Shown here piece after piece: positions 9,157 through 17,774 of a DNA stretch of 64,000 bases (its first letter is position 1; the number at the start of each line of letters is the position of its first letter). This DNA is from Acinetobacter rathckeae (GTDB lineage Bacteria; Pseudomonadota; Gammaproteobacteria; Pseudomonadales; Moraxellaceae): contig NZ_VTDO01000004.1 in assembly GCF_015627125.1 (NCBI RefSeq), positions 238,414 through 302,413 of the forward strand. The letters are read 5' to 3'. The translations under genes and the position numbers were made by a program. Under the pieces are notes generated by a model. That model was not told the origin of the DNA. It saw nothing but the letters and a program-made list of their open reading frames with translations, and made no database searches.

Positions 9157-9801
9157 TTAACGATAGGCTGCTGGTCGATCTCCCTCTGTATTAGGTTGAC
9201 TAATTCCCAAATTCTCCCCGATATGCAGTTGTGGATTCTCTACAATATTCGCGATAAAACGTCCGAGACTTGCCCGTGAGGTTTCTGTTCCCTTAAAAAC
9301 TTCCCCTTTTTTCGTTAGTTGGAATTCTTCACTTGATTTGTCCGTAAGCCATACAGGACGTAAAATGGTATATTCCAGAGGAGCATGTTCAATCACTTCA
9401 GCGGTTCTTAAATTAGTTGGTCGAGTATATCCAACCACCTGCTTATCCCTGGAGTTAAAAGGTTCAGGCAATTCATCATAAATACCCCCCGCACTGATCG
9501 CTATTAAACGTTTGACTCCAAGTTCTCGCATAACCTTGACGATATTTTCGGTTTTAACATCCAAATCCATACCTCCCAAGGTGCTGATCACAATGTCCTG
9601 TCTCTGGATGGCAGCTCTAAGATCATCCATATTTATGGCATCTCCCTCCAATATGTTGATCTGTTTATCGTCATGGACAGTATGAAGCTTACTTGCCTGA
9701 CGAATAAATAAACTCAGTTGTACATTCGATTGTTTGATCAATCGTGAAATGATTTGTTGTGCTGTAAGACCATTTGCACCTATCACGATCACTTTTTTCA
9801 T
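9157..9801 (-). CDS. NAD(P)H-binding protein (atypical SDR)
   Basis: A 214-aa protein beginning MKKVIVIGANGLTAQQ, a Rossmann GxxGxxG dinucleotide site. Further motifs: LEGDAINMDDL, VISTLGGMD, LIAISAGGIYDE, and YTILRPVWLTDK, typical of atypical short-chain dehydrogenases of the NmrA/SDR-a5 type, which act as reductases or redox sensors. It sits between the alcohol dehydrogenase and the divergent LysR gene and is a likely regulon member. The C-terminus ends with QPNTEGDRPAAYR. Substrate unknown. Confidence 0.75.
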   Translation of the reverse strand: MKKVIVIGANGLTAQQIISRLIKQSNVQLSLFIRQASKLHTVHDDKQINILEGDAINMDDLRAAIQRQDIVISTLGGMDLDVKTENIVKVMRELGVKRLIAISAGGIYDELPEPFNSRDKQVVGYTRPTNLRTAEVIEHAPLEYTILRPVWLTDKSSEEFQLTKKGEVFKGTETSRASLGRFIANIVENPQLHIGENLGISQPNTEGDRPAAYR

Positions 9802-9952
9802 TTCAACTTATCCATTAAATTTATATTGTTACTAGTATAAGAATGGAAAAAGAGAAGATTAAGGACTTAAAATGGAATAGAGTCATGAACAAAACTAATC
9901 AATAAGTTCTATACTGATTTCAAGCGCAATTTAAAATAGGGATAAATGCATT

Positions 9953-10849
9953 GTGATTTCAAAAGAAAATTACAACGATCTTTATGCTTTCCTGATGGTG
10001 ACACGGGAGGGTAGTTTTACCAAGGCAGCAGGAAAATTGGGGGTTTCTCAATCTGCCTTGAGCCATACGATCCGAGGTCTTGAAGAACGATTGGGGATGC
10101 TTTTGCTCACCCGAACCACCCGTAGCGTTTCACCCACTGAAGCTGGAGAGCGGTTAAGACAAACTATTAGTTCCAGCTTTGACCATATTGATAATGAGCT
10201 TTCATTACTTACCAAACTGAGGGACAGCCCTGCGGGAACTGTAAGAATTAACGCCAGTAGCCATGCAATCCGTCAAATTTTATTGCCTAAATTACAAAAG
10301 CTGACCCAGCTTTATCCCGACATCAATATCGAGTTAACAGCGAATAGTGGTATGGTGGATATCGTGGCAGAACGCTTTGATGCAGGTGTCCGTTTTGGTA
10401 GTCGAGTTGCTGAGGGAATGATCGCTGTTCGAATTGGTCCAGGTGTTAGAATGGCTGTCGTTGCAACACCTGAATATTTTGAAAAAAATGGTAGACCGCA
10501 AACTCCTCAAGACTTATACAATCATTCATGCATTGGCTTTCGATTAATGACTCAGGGAGGAATATATGTCTGGGAATTTGAACATGAGGGGTTGCAGGTT
10601 AAAATTAAAATAAATGGGCAATGGGTCTTTAACGAGTCTTATCATAGTGTGGATGCGGTGCGCTTAGGTTTGGGAATAGCTTATATTCCTGAGGACATGA
10701 TTGAGGATGATCTGCTAAGTGGTCGTTTGATCAAGGTACTTGAACCATATAGTATTCAATTTCAAGGATATCATTTGTATTATCCACATCGACGTCAACA
10801 ATCTCCAGCATTGAAGTTGGTCATAGATGCTTTAAGATTTAGTGGATAG
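9953..10849 (+). CDS. LysR-family transcriptional regulator
   Basis: A 298-aa protein with GTG start. The N-terminal winged helix-turn-helix reads YAFLMVTREGSFTKAAGKLGVSQSALSH with LLTRTTRSVSPTEAG after it, close to the AaeR/PA2206-like group. The effector domain (about 90-298) has periplasmic-binding-protein topology and ends PALKLVIDALRFSG. It is divergent from the NAD(P)-binding protein and dehydrogenase genes, a usual LysR arrangement, so these are its likely targets. The inducer is unknown. Confidence 0.85.
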   Translation: MISKENYNDLYAFLMVTREGSFTKAAGKLGVSQSALSHTIRGLEERLGMLLLTRTTRSVSPTEAGERLRQTISSSFDHIDNELSLLTKLRDSPAGTVRINASSHAIRQILLPKLQKLTQLYPDINIELTANSGMVDIVAERFDAGVRFGSRVAEGMIAVRIGPGVRMAVVATPEYFEKNGRPQTPQDLYNHSCIGFRLMTQGGIYVWEFEHEGLQVKIKINGQWVFNESYHSVDAVRLGLGIAYIPEDMIEDDLLSGRLIKVLEPYSIQFQGYHLYYPHRRQQSPALKLVIDALRFSG

Positions 10850-10901
10850 ACAAAAAATTAATCTTTCTAATAAAGTCATATACTAAAATTTGGGGGAGAT
10901 C

Positions 10902-10958
10902 ATGGAATTGTTGCAAATACAATTAAAAACACGTATTAAATTCTCATGCTTTATATAG
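10902..10958 (+). other. 18-codon open frame with strong ribosome-binding site (possible gene remnant)
   Basis: GGGGGAG stands just before an ATG that opens only 18 codons (MELLQIQLKT...) and then stops. The good ribosome-binding site on such a short frame suggests the cut 5' end of a gene once downstream of the LysR regulator, at the border with the defence block. It may equally be chance. Confidence 0.25.
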
Positions 10959-10980
10959 AATAAATATATTTATTTTACTT

Positions 10981-12813
10981 TCACATTTTATGTTCCTTAT
11001 CCTCTTTTAAATTGATATTCGTAATTCCAATTTTTCTAAGAGCGTTTAGCAATGTTGATTCACCCTCTGACAAACTAGCAGATTTTGAATGTCTAAAAAC
11101 AAATAACTGGGTAACCATATTGGAACCCAAGAGAGTTGTTGTATAAGAGCCTTCAGATAAAGGTAAGCTCTCCATGAGATCAGAAATATACTGTTCAAAT
11201 TGTTCTAGGGTTCTTGACCTAAATATTACTCCAGCATGCCCACGTTCCTTTAGGACGCTTTCTCCATCTACAGTTGAAACATAAGTCGCTGGTTGTATAT
11301 CGAAAATATAAACTGGTGGGTAATTTATAAGAGATAATCGAATGACTAATGCCCCACGGAGTGCTGTCTTGGATGAATCAGCGTAACACCAGTTTATATG
11401 AGCTTGTTCTTCTGAACTTGTAATAAAGGCCATAAGAGTTGGTTTATCATCGTAATCAAATTCTTCCTCAAAAGTGTAATAGTGTACTGCATTGACAATA
11501 CTGCGATTTAATCTGCGTGCTTTTAAGCAAGCATTCCAAAGGCCCATAATTCTTCCATGATCTGGAGCTTCAAACTCCGTTGCCTTATCTTCATCAGTAG
11601 TCGGCTTGATTTGGGAGTTGAGAACGTCTTTAGAGCTATCTGGTTGCCCTGTACCAATTGTATTTGTTTCCTTTGTATTTTTCTTTCTTTGTGGTTGGGT
11701 GATGGTTTTTTCATATTTTGTTTTACTTTTCTCTCCTACTGGTCCTGTTCCTAACCAGGTAAATTCATGACCTAAAATAACTGATTGTGATAATGGTTTG
11801 CGCCCTCCTTGGTCTTCAGATACGTTAATCTGGCCAGGACCTAGTTGCAATTGAGGAGGATTGGGTGAGTTAACATCTACAGGTTTCTTAACGCGGTGAA
11901 TTACTTTTGGAACGCGTCTGATGAATGTTTGATCAGGTAATTCTATTCCAAGAATAGTTAAGGCTAAAAAGGCATTAGTGTCAGGGAGACAGAAACCTGA
12001 AACCCTAATTTTTCTCGTTTCCTCATGCCATGGCATTACTTTAGGGTATATATGGTTTCTTTGAGTAAAATCATCATGTTTTGCAATACTGCTAAATAAG
12101 ATCCTTACGGCATCCTGGGTATATTCGCTGTATTTATAGTAGGCAATAAATACATGATCATCTGATGTGAGGCTATCACCAATAAGGATCGTCCAGGTAT
12201 TTTCTTCTTCTGGATGAGGTGTGTAGAGCCGTTCATGTCTTTCGGCCTCATCATATGTTGGCAGAATTCTAGGAAGTTCTGTAGAGAGACCATATCCTCT
12301 TACCAGAAACTCAAAACAAGGTACGAGAAGCTCCTTATATTCCTGATCCTTTAAGGAGAAAGAAATACAATTCTCACGTTGGCCTGGGTTAATATAAAAT
12401 TTATTCCTATCTGAGAAGAAATGATCTATTTTCCCTGTCTTTTCGTCTCGCTTATATGTTTGAACATAGGTATGTTTAAAATCCGTATGGTCAATATCAA
12501 ACTCCCGTATTTCTAAGGGAAGATAATCAACCAATCGTTCATGATGCCAAACTGTGCCAATGGGCCAAGACACTAAATCTGTTATATTGGCATCAATAAA
12601 AATAAAATTATCTGTGGGTGTGTAATCTTCCAGAAGTTCCCTAAAAGCAATATGAACTTTAGGTTGGGTATTTCTACGTTCAGCTTTTGCTAACGCCCCA
12701 TACCACCACACCATTAAGAACTTTTCAGCATTGGATTCAAGAACTTTGAATGCGGGTGATTTTTTTTTATCTGAAGAGTTATCAGTATTTTCTTCATTAG
12801 AATGATTGTTCAT
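10981..12813 (-). CDS. Possible TnsE-like protein downstream of CBASS
   Basis: A 610-aa protein; the ATG giving MNNHSNEENT has GAGAGG 6 bases upstream. Layout: an N-terminal domain (about 30-290), a polar low-complexity linker (about 300-410, rich in P, S, K, T, Q), and a C-terminal domain (about 415-590) with WCYAD, RGALVIRL and VYIFDIQPAT. This two-domain layout and a few stretches (VPCFEFLVRG with STEL; IRVSGF before ILGIEL) recall TnsE of Tn7, the protein that directs insertion into replicating or conjugating DNA. The resemblance is from memory and modest. It starts 44 bases after the Cap4-type nuclease gene in the same direction, so it may be read from the CBASS transcript. Alternative: an unknown CBASS accessory protein. 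Confidence 0.45.
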   Translation of the reverse strand: MNNHSNEENTDNSSDKKKSPAFKVLESNAEKFLMVWWYGALAKAERRNTQPKVHIAFRELLEDYTPTDNFIFIDANITDLVSWPIGTVWHHERLVDYLPLEIREFDIDHTDFKHTYVQTYKRDEKTGKIDHFFSDRNKFYINPGQRENCISFSLKDQEYKELLVPCFEFLVRGYGLSTELPRILPTYDEAERHERLYTPHPEEENTWTILIGDSLTSDDHVFIAYYKYSEYTQDAVRILFSSIAKHDDFTQRNHIYPKVMPWHEETRKIRVSGFCLPDTNAFLALTILGIELPDQTFIRRVPKVIHRVKKPVDVNSPNPPQLQLGPGQINVSEDQGGRKPLSQSVILGHEFTWLGTGPVGEKSKTKYEKTITQPQRKKNTKETNTIGTGQPDSSKDVLNSQIKPTTDEDKATEFEAPDHGRIMGLWNACLKARRLNRSIVNAVHYYTFEEEFDYDDKPTLMAFITSSEEQAHINWCYADSSKTALRGALVIRLSLINYPPVYIFDIQPATYVSTVDGESVLKERGHAGVIFRSRTLEQFEQYISDLMESLPLSEGSYTTTLLGSNMVTQLFVFRHSKSASLSEGESTLLNALRKIGITNINLKEDKEHKM

Positions 12814-12857
12814 GATCAACCTCTCTATTGGTAATATTATCGACTAGTCAATTCTTC

Positions 12858-14252
12858 TTATAAGTTCAGTTCGGCTGTAGGGATATATTGCCCATCTACC
12901 CAATCGTAAAGCTGGATATCGCAAATACCATTCAAGCGATGTCCCAAGACCATTGCAAAAACTGAGGGTGCTTTAATAAAGAGGTGTAATTTAGATAACT
13001 TATTTTTGGATTTAAATGAAACTAAAGCAGATTTTGCCTCTCTCACAGCAAGATTTAGAGTCTCCATATTATCAATGGCATGGGAGCTTTCTATATTCAA
13101 TCTAGGCAAGCTCTTTACTTCATTAATTGTAGAGTCAATGTCTTTACCTATAGCTGTAGGAAATCCGATAGTGACTATGGCTTCACTTTCATCCTGTCGT
13201 TCAACAGCGTCGATTTTAGTAAAAAATTGTCCCTCTTTTTGTTTATGGTCATCAGTGCGATATGCGAGGCCATTATGTTCTATTTCAAGTAGGAAATTAC
13301 GTGTGGCACTAAAAATATAGCCAAGCATACATGCAGTGGACATTCTTTGTTTACCATCTATAAGGAGGGTTCTACGGTCACCACTGCTATGAATGAAATC
13401 CCCAATCGATACTGCTTTTTTGATTAGGCTGTTCCAGTCGCTGGAGGTTTTTTGAGCACGATCAGGACCATTGAAATCACTAATATCTAAGTTTAAGTCT
13501 TGATACTGACTGGATGATGCTGAAAGATTAATTTTAATAGGATCTAATAGCCACTGGCTTCTATCTTCTTCAAGAGCATGGCAAATAAAATTTTCAAAGT
13601 CTTTGCGATATATTGGACCAAAAGAAGAACGAGAAATCAGGTTTTTAAACTGATCTCTTAACTGTTTGGCTTTACGTGTAGTGAGTTCAATATTGGATAA
13701 TTTCTCTTCAATTTCGCCTATAAATATAGAGTCACTATCTTCAGCATTGAAAGACAGGAAATCAACATGATCAAGTGCGAACTCAGCAAGTGAGGTTTCG
13801 AATCCCTTATCGCTACACCACTGAATAATATCCTGACGACTTTTTTGTAAAATCACAGAGTCTGCACTGTATGAAGAACCAACACCTCTAATTCTCTCAA
13901 TTTGGGCAAGAAATGGGTGAAGTGTAGAGGTATAGAGTGGGCATACTAAACCAAAGCGAGTATATTCACTTGATGGAATATCAAAAGCCTCCTTGAAGCG
14001 CTTAATTTCTTTCCAAAAATCTGTAGAAGTCAGCGGATGATTTTTGGCTTCATACATGACACGCTGTAACTCGTTTTCTGAAGAGAAGTAGCAAACCTCG
14101 ACATCACCTATTGATTCACTCACAATGTGGCTAAAAGCACTTTCAGATAGCCAGAGAGGCAAGTTCTTTAATACAAAAGCATCCTGATACTCAAACCCTA
14201 CTCGTGCAATTGCACCACCAGTTGATTGTTTTTCTAACAGACTTGCAATCAT
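12858..14252 (-). CDS. cap4: CBASS effector nuclease, DUF4297 + SAVED (Cap4-type)
   Basis: A 464-aa protein. The N-terminus GGAIARVGFEYQDAF with IGDVEV (Asp50) and YEAKN (Glu68, Lys70) forms a PD-(D/E)xK-type nuclease site of the DUF4297 family. The C-terminal 200 residues end with LSKLHLFIKAPSVFAMVLGH and IQLYDWVDGQYIPTAEL, the typical close of a SAVED domain, which binds cyclic oligonucleotides. Cap4 proteins are dormant until a cyclic trinucleotide from the partner synthase makes them oligomerise and degrade DNA, killing the phage-infected cell. It starts 2 bases after the JAB gene stop, so translation is coupled. The assignment rests on both end motifs plus the operon. Confidence 0.85.
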   Translation of the reverse strand: MIASLLEKQSTGGAIARVGFEYQDAFVLKNLPLWLSESAFSHIVSESIGDVEVCYFSSENELQRVMYEAKNHPLTSTDFWKEIKRFKEAFDIPSSEYTRFGLVCPLYTSTLHPFLAQIERIRGVGSSYSADSVILQKSRQDIIQWCSDKGFETSLAEFALDHVDFLSFNAEDSDSIFIGEIEEKLSNIELTTRKAKQLRDQFKNLISRSSFGPIYRKDFENFICHALEEDRSQWLLDPIKINLSASSSQYQDLNLDISDFNGPDRAQKTSSDWNSLIKKAVSIGDFIHSSGDRRTLLIDGKQRMSTACMLGYIFSATRNFLLEIEHNGLAYRTDDHKQKEGQFFTKIDAVERQDESEAIVTIGFPTAIGKDIDSTINEVKSLPRLNIESSHAIDNMETLNLAVREAKSALVSFKSKNKLSKLHLFIKAPSVFAMVLGHRLNGICDIQLYDWVDGQYIPTAELNL

Positions 14253-14254
14253 TA

Positions 14255-14716
14255 TTATCTCTCTAAATTTAGGGTGGATGGGTAACAGGAACCATCTGGT
14301 AGGTAGGTGTGGGCACTGCCCTCAAGATGATTGTTTTTTAAATGAAAAATCAGTAAGACTACAAAATTTGCACCCACTTTGGGATCGGACACCAATTCCC
14401 TCATGGTGTGATGGTCTTTACTGCTGGGTTGTACACTAAAGAGAGGATGGCTATGCCATTCACCTAAATAGTTAAATTTTTTATAATTATTGTTTGTTGA
14501 TTTATGAAAAAGGCGAATTGCTTTAATAGCATCCGTAATTCCACGTACAAAGGATGCTATCGTTCCACTCTTTTGGACAGTTAATGAGCTAACTCTAAAA
14601 TGGTTTGTACCTATATGCTCACCCATTAAAACACCGCCACATTCGTGGGTTCCAGACTTCAACAGGGCTTTTATCAGTAAAATTTGTATATCAGTAGGAA
14701 TGGATATTTTCAGCAT
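14255..14716 (-). CDS. cap3: CBASS JAB/MPN isopeptidase (Cap3)
   Basis: A 153-aa protein with a complete JAMM zinc-protease signature: Glu25 in HECGGVLMG, then HSHP (His88, His90), seven residues, Ser98 and Asp101. Prokaryotic JAB proteins of type II CBASS remove the covalent link that the E1/E2 proteins make between the nucleotide synthase and its target, and so tune the alarm. It lies 5 bases after the E1 gene and 2 bases before the effector gene. All catalytic residues are present, so it should be active. Confidence 0.85.
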   Translation of the reverse strand: MLKISIPTDIQILLIKALLKSGTHECGGVLMGEHIGTNHFRVSSLTVQKSGTIASFVRGITDAIKAIRLFHKSTNNNYKKFNYLGEWHSHPLFSVQPSSKDHHTMRELVSDPKVGANFVVLLIFHLKNNHLEGSAHTYLPDGSCYPSTLNLER

Positions 14717-14721
14717 TAGTA

Positions 14722-16053
14722 TTAACCTTTCATCGGTTCAGGCTCTTCAATAGAGTTGTCATTTTCACTTTCAGATATCTGTTTATCCGTAGGAGATTCT
14801 GTTACTAACGCACCTGAACAATCGATAGGATGGGTATCAAAAGGACATTGAAATATCCAATATTTACGGAACCCTATTAAATATGCTGAATATGGATAAG
14901 AGGATTGCTCATCAATTGTACATAAAGTATCTAATATGAACTGAGTCATAGACGCTGCAAGAGCCGTTACATCTGCATCTGATGCAATATATGTTTGGTT
15001 TTGTGTTTGAAAGCCGTAATTATTAACTTTGCCTTCTGGGATTGGTTTTAACGTTTGTAAGACACCATAAATATGATTGCGAAGCTCTAAAGGTGAGGCA
15101 TCTAACGTTGGGCGACTACGAGCCATCATTGCTCCACCACCACCACCAAAGATTTCACCCCATACCATTGGTATATGTTTTCTTTTAGCAATCGCAGCTA
15201 AGGTTAGAAATGTATGTGAGCTTGCTGTCGCATCAATAATCAGATTACATGTACCAATGGCATTAGCAATATTGGAATTTAAATGAGGATTTTCCTGTCC
15301 ACCAATTTGCATTTCATACGTTTCAACTTGCATGTCTAATGCAGTTCGTTTTAATGCTCTTTCAACAGCATGGGTTTTAGCAAAGCCAACATCTAACCAG
15401 TTGAGTTCATTACGGACAAGATTCTGGGGTGCCAGAATATCATCATCAATAAGTAGAAAGTTTTTACAGCCAGACCGTGCCAGTGAAATTGCAATTTTAC
15501 TTCCTAACGATCCAAGACCAACAATTACTATCTTTGCATCATTGATATTGCTAAATTGTGCTGGCAATCTTTGATTCTGATCATCATGTAGATTAATAGC
15601 TGGATAACTTACGAAAAGTGGTGCTGTATTATTAATTAAGAATAGTTCCAAGTTACCTTTTAAGTCATATAACAATAGAGGCTTTATGGAACTTGTGAAT
15701 TCCTCCTGAGTAGGCCATAAATTGCCTAAAAAGGATTCTAACGAAAGTCGATCATTTACAGATTCCTTTAATAAAGGAACAGAATCAACTCTTATTGCCC
15801 ATCCAGACAATTCAAATCTTTCATTAGAAAATGATGGGACGATGTCAGGTAGAGGTTTGTTCTGAATATTTGTTGGAACAATAACAGTCTTGTCCCGAAA
15901 GCTTGAGATGGCAACCTTAAAGTCCATTTTTTCAGGGTCACTATTTAAGAGTATGTGACGTAACATTGGTGTTTCAATGAACCTTTCTGAAATACCTCTT
16001 AATTTTTGACCTATTGTTTCAGAATGCCTAGAGGGCACAGGTTCTACATCCAT
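14722..16053 (-). CDS. cap2: CBASS E1-like activating enzyme (ThiF fold, Cap2 C-terminal part)
   Basis: A 443-aa protein. The ATG at 16053 overlaps the last 10 bases of the E2 gene in another frame; the TTG two codons earlier is less likely. Residues 1-170 resemble the linker domain found between E2 and E1 in fused Cap2. Residues from about 174 carry the adenylation fold: IVGLGSLGSKIAISLARSG (ATP site), LIDDDILAPQNLVRN, DVGFAKT, and IIDATASS. The protein adenylates the C-terminus of the nucleotide synthase and passes it to the E2 cysteine. I could not fix the E1 cysteine; candidates lie in the CNLIID and CPFDTHPIDC stretches. An acidic tail ends SIEEPEPMKG. Confidence 0.85.
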   Translation of the reverse strand: MDVEPVPSRHSETIGQKLRGISERFIETPMLRHILLNSDPEKMDFKVAISSFRDKTVIVPTNIQNKPLPDIVPSFSNERFELSGWAIRVDSVPLLKESVNDRLSLESFLGNLWPTQEEFTSSIKPLLLYDLKGNLELFLINNTAPLFVSYPAINLHDDQNQRLPAQFSNINDAKIVIVGLGSLGSKIAISLARSGCKNFLLIDDDILAPQNLVRNELNWLDVGFAKTHAVERALKRTALDMQVETYEMQIGGQENPHLNSNIANAIGTCNLIIDATASSHTFLTLAAIAKRKHIPMVWGEIFGGGGGAMMARSRPTLDASPLELRNHIYGVLQTLKPIPEGKVNNYGFQTQNQTYIASDADVTALAASMTQFILDTLCTIDEQSSYPYSAYLIGFRKYWIFQCPFDTHPIDCSGALVTESPTDKQISESENDNSIEEPEPMKG

Positions 16054-16430
16054 CTCCAAGTCATTGCGTCTGTTAATAAAAGAATCTGGGCACTTCTAAT
16101 TAGTTCCACTCCACTGATATTGGTATTCCAATTATCTGGACCGTATTCTAGACACAGCACTCCTGAGCCACCGTACTGGTGCAAGATACTCCATCTTTCA
16201 CCAGATTTTTGTGGGCGTATATATGCTGGTAGCTCTGGGAAAAGCTCTGGATATACTAAAACACCATTAAAATCTATAGTTCCTATCTTGAGAGAGAAGT
16301 TTAAATGCAGTTCATTAGTGTCTGTTGAGTTCCACTCCTGAATCTTAAAACTGTTTTCCTCATTTTCAAGATCGGTCAATAACTGCCGTTCTTGAATCAA
16401 GCGTTCTAATGGTGTTTTTAGCAGTTCCAT
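16044..16430 (-). CDS. CBASS E2-like conjugating enzyme (Cap2 N-terminal part as separate gene)
   Basis: A 128-aa protein with a ubiquitin-conjugating fold: YPELFPELPAYIRP (the conserved YP...P strand), HQYGGSGVLCLEYGPDNW with catalytic Cys93, and a final helix. In most type II CBASS loci this domain is fused in front of the E1 domain as Cap2; here a stop codon ends it and the E1 gene starts 10 bases earlier in another frame. Its ATG shares one base with the stop of the synthase gene (TAATG), so the two are translationally coupled. It takes the synthase C-terminus from E1 and transfers it to a target. Confidence 0.8.
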   Translation of the reverse strand: MELLKTPLERLIQERQLLTDLENEENSFKIQEWNSTDTNELHLNFSLKIGTIDFNGVLVYPELFPELPAYIRPQKSGERWSILHQYGGSGVLCLEYGPDNWNTNISGVELIRSAQILLLTDAMTWRWM

Positions 16431-17443
16431 TACGCAAAGCCTCCTGATTTATTTGGATAAACAGGGGTTGATGGAAATGTTAATCCTGCACCTAAAGCTG
16501 AACGGATTAAAGAGCTGGCCATATCAGCAGAATTTGCACTTTTGTGTGATGCCGAACGAGGAAAACGATTACCCAAGACCTGCCGCCATAGAGCTAATGC
16601 TTTATCATCATCTGTTTCATTTAAGGCATTTCGTGCAATAGCAGCTTGTTCTTTTACCTTTTCATAAAAGGTTTTGAACTCATCTGCTGTGACCGCAGAA
16701 AAAACATTATTGCCTGCAACACCAGGATCTTCTAAATGTGGAATTATGCCTAGTGACGCATAAATCCCATAAGAATCCCTGATTGTTTCTAAAAGATAAA
16801 CAAACAACTTTTCATAGTTGGATTCGTAGTAATTCATATGCTTGGCAACCAGGCATTCTAAAATGAATCCTTTTGGTCGTTTTAAATCAGATAAGTTCTC
16901 ACGACGCCACCATTTAAATAGCTTCACAAGAGGCTTAAATCGACCATTGGCATTTTTATTCACCTCAACAGTCCACTCGGTATGGGCTGGAGGGTTGGTA
17001 ACTAGCCATTCTTCAAGATGAATGTCTGGAATCAGATAGCCACCATATCCATCTGAAATGATAGGGACAACATCCATATCAACTTTTTTCAACTTAACAT
17101 TTACTGAACGACGGTTAACGGTAAGATCGGTATATCCAATATCCTTTAATGCTGTATGGACTGCATCTAAGACAATTTGGGGATCATCGTTAATTGTATG
17201 GTTGGTGCGAGCAATAATATCTACATCTGGTCTTTGTGTAATCCCGCCTATGGTGGTCGGACGTACTGCCGTATTTCTTTTATAAGAACCTGATAAGAAT
17301 GTATGCACATGTACTTTGCTGAATTCATTATGCACTTTTAAAGCATCACGAAGCGTATTATGTGCGCTTGAACAATCATTAACCGTTGTTGTAGATGGTT
17401 CAATATCGGAAAGTAGGTCGAGAAACTGCTGCTGAGTTGTCAT
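16430..17443 (-). CDS. CBASS cyclic oligonucleotide synthase (CD-NTase)
   Basis: A 337-aa protein; the MTTQQQF start follows GAGAG, whereas an ATG 18 bases upstream has no site. The polymerase-beta-like site is complete: GSYKRNT (Gly52-Ser53), PDVDII (Asp73, Asp75) and the third acidic strand VDMDVVP (about 122-124). The C-terminus ends KSGGFA, a flexible small-residue tail of the kind that Cap2 conjugates to targets. On phage infection such enzymes make a cyclic di- or trinucleotide that turns on the effector. Pairing with a SAVED effector suggests a trinucleotide product and clade D membership, both inferred. First gene of the minus-strand CBASS cluster. Confidence 0.9.
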   Translation of the reverse strand: MTTQQQFLDLLSDIEPSTTTVNDCSSAHNTLRDALKVHNEFSKVHVHTFLSGSYKRNTAVRPTTIGGITQRPDVDIIARTNHTINDDPQIVLDAVHTALKDIGYTDLTVNRRSVNVKLKKVDMDVVPIISDGYGGYLIPDIHLEEWLVTNPPAHTEWTVEVNKNANGRFKPLVKLFKWWRRENLSDLKRPKGFILECLVAKHMNYYESNYEKLFVYLLETIRDSYGIYASLGIIPHLEDPGVAGNNVFSAVTADEFKTFYEKVKEQAAIARNALNETDDDKALALWRQVLGNRFPRSASHKSANSADMASSLIRSALGAGLTFPSTPVYPNKSGGFA

Positions 17444-17496
17444 AATTCTCTCTGAGCCCATGTATTAAAATGGGGCATAAAATTAAGTGCGATCAG

Positions 17497-17546
17497 AAAA
17501 ATTAAGTAACCTACTGCTGTGAACTTTGATGCACAGCAGTAGGTTA
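17497..17546 (-). terminator. Strong hairpin upstream of CBASS
   Basis: TAACCTACTGCTGTG (17507-17521) and its exact complement (17532-17546) form a 15-bp perfect stem with a 10-base loop. On the minus strand it is followed by CTTAATTTTT. It terminates the 59-aa gene just before the CBASS genes, implying that CBASS has its own promoter in the remaining 60 bases, or that read-through through this hairpin controls it. Confidence 0.75.
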
Positions 17547-17557
17547 TTTAACCTCGT

Positions 17558-17737
17558 TTACGATATTGAGTTTGAGTTATCAGGATCATCCGATTTTTTA
17601 TTACGGATAGCACCCTTTTCTTCTTTCAATGGCCGAGTTCTGGGAAATTTAAAATATCCAGTTGGATGGACAATAATTTTTCCAGATTTATGGCGATAAG
17701 ATTTACAAAACACGAAGTCTTGATTTTCGGTAGGCAT
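17558..17737 (-). CDS. 59-aa basic protein, unknown function
   Basis: A small gene with an excellent ribosome-binding site: AGGAGG, 7 bases, ATG at 17737. The product begins MPTENQDFVFCKSYRHKSG and continues with HPTGYFKFPRTRPLKEEKG before an Asp/Ser/Asn-rich tail. It is basic, with no signal peptide or known motif. It lies between the C4-like RNA and the CBASS cluster, and the RNA region overlaps its leader. In phages P1 and P7, C4 RNA controls a nearby gene, so this frame is a candidate target. I do not know its function. Confidence 0.55.
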   Translation of the reverse strand: MPTENQDFVFCKSYRHKSGKIIVHPTGYFKFPRTRPLKEEKGAIRNKKSDDPDNSNSIS

Positions 17738-17774
17738 TGTTAGCCCTCCTATTTTGGCGGCTCGTTTTTCAGGG

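Noticed and set aside
13006..13320. Open frames antisense to the Cap4-type gene
   Set aside because: Shadow frames; the minus-strand gene has clear nuclease and SAVED motifs over this stretch.
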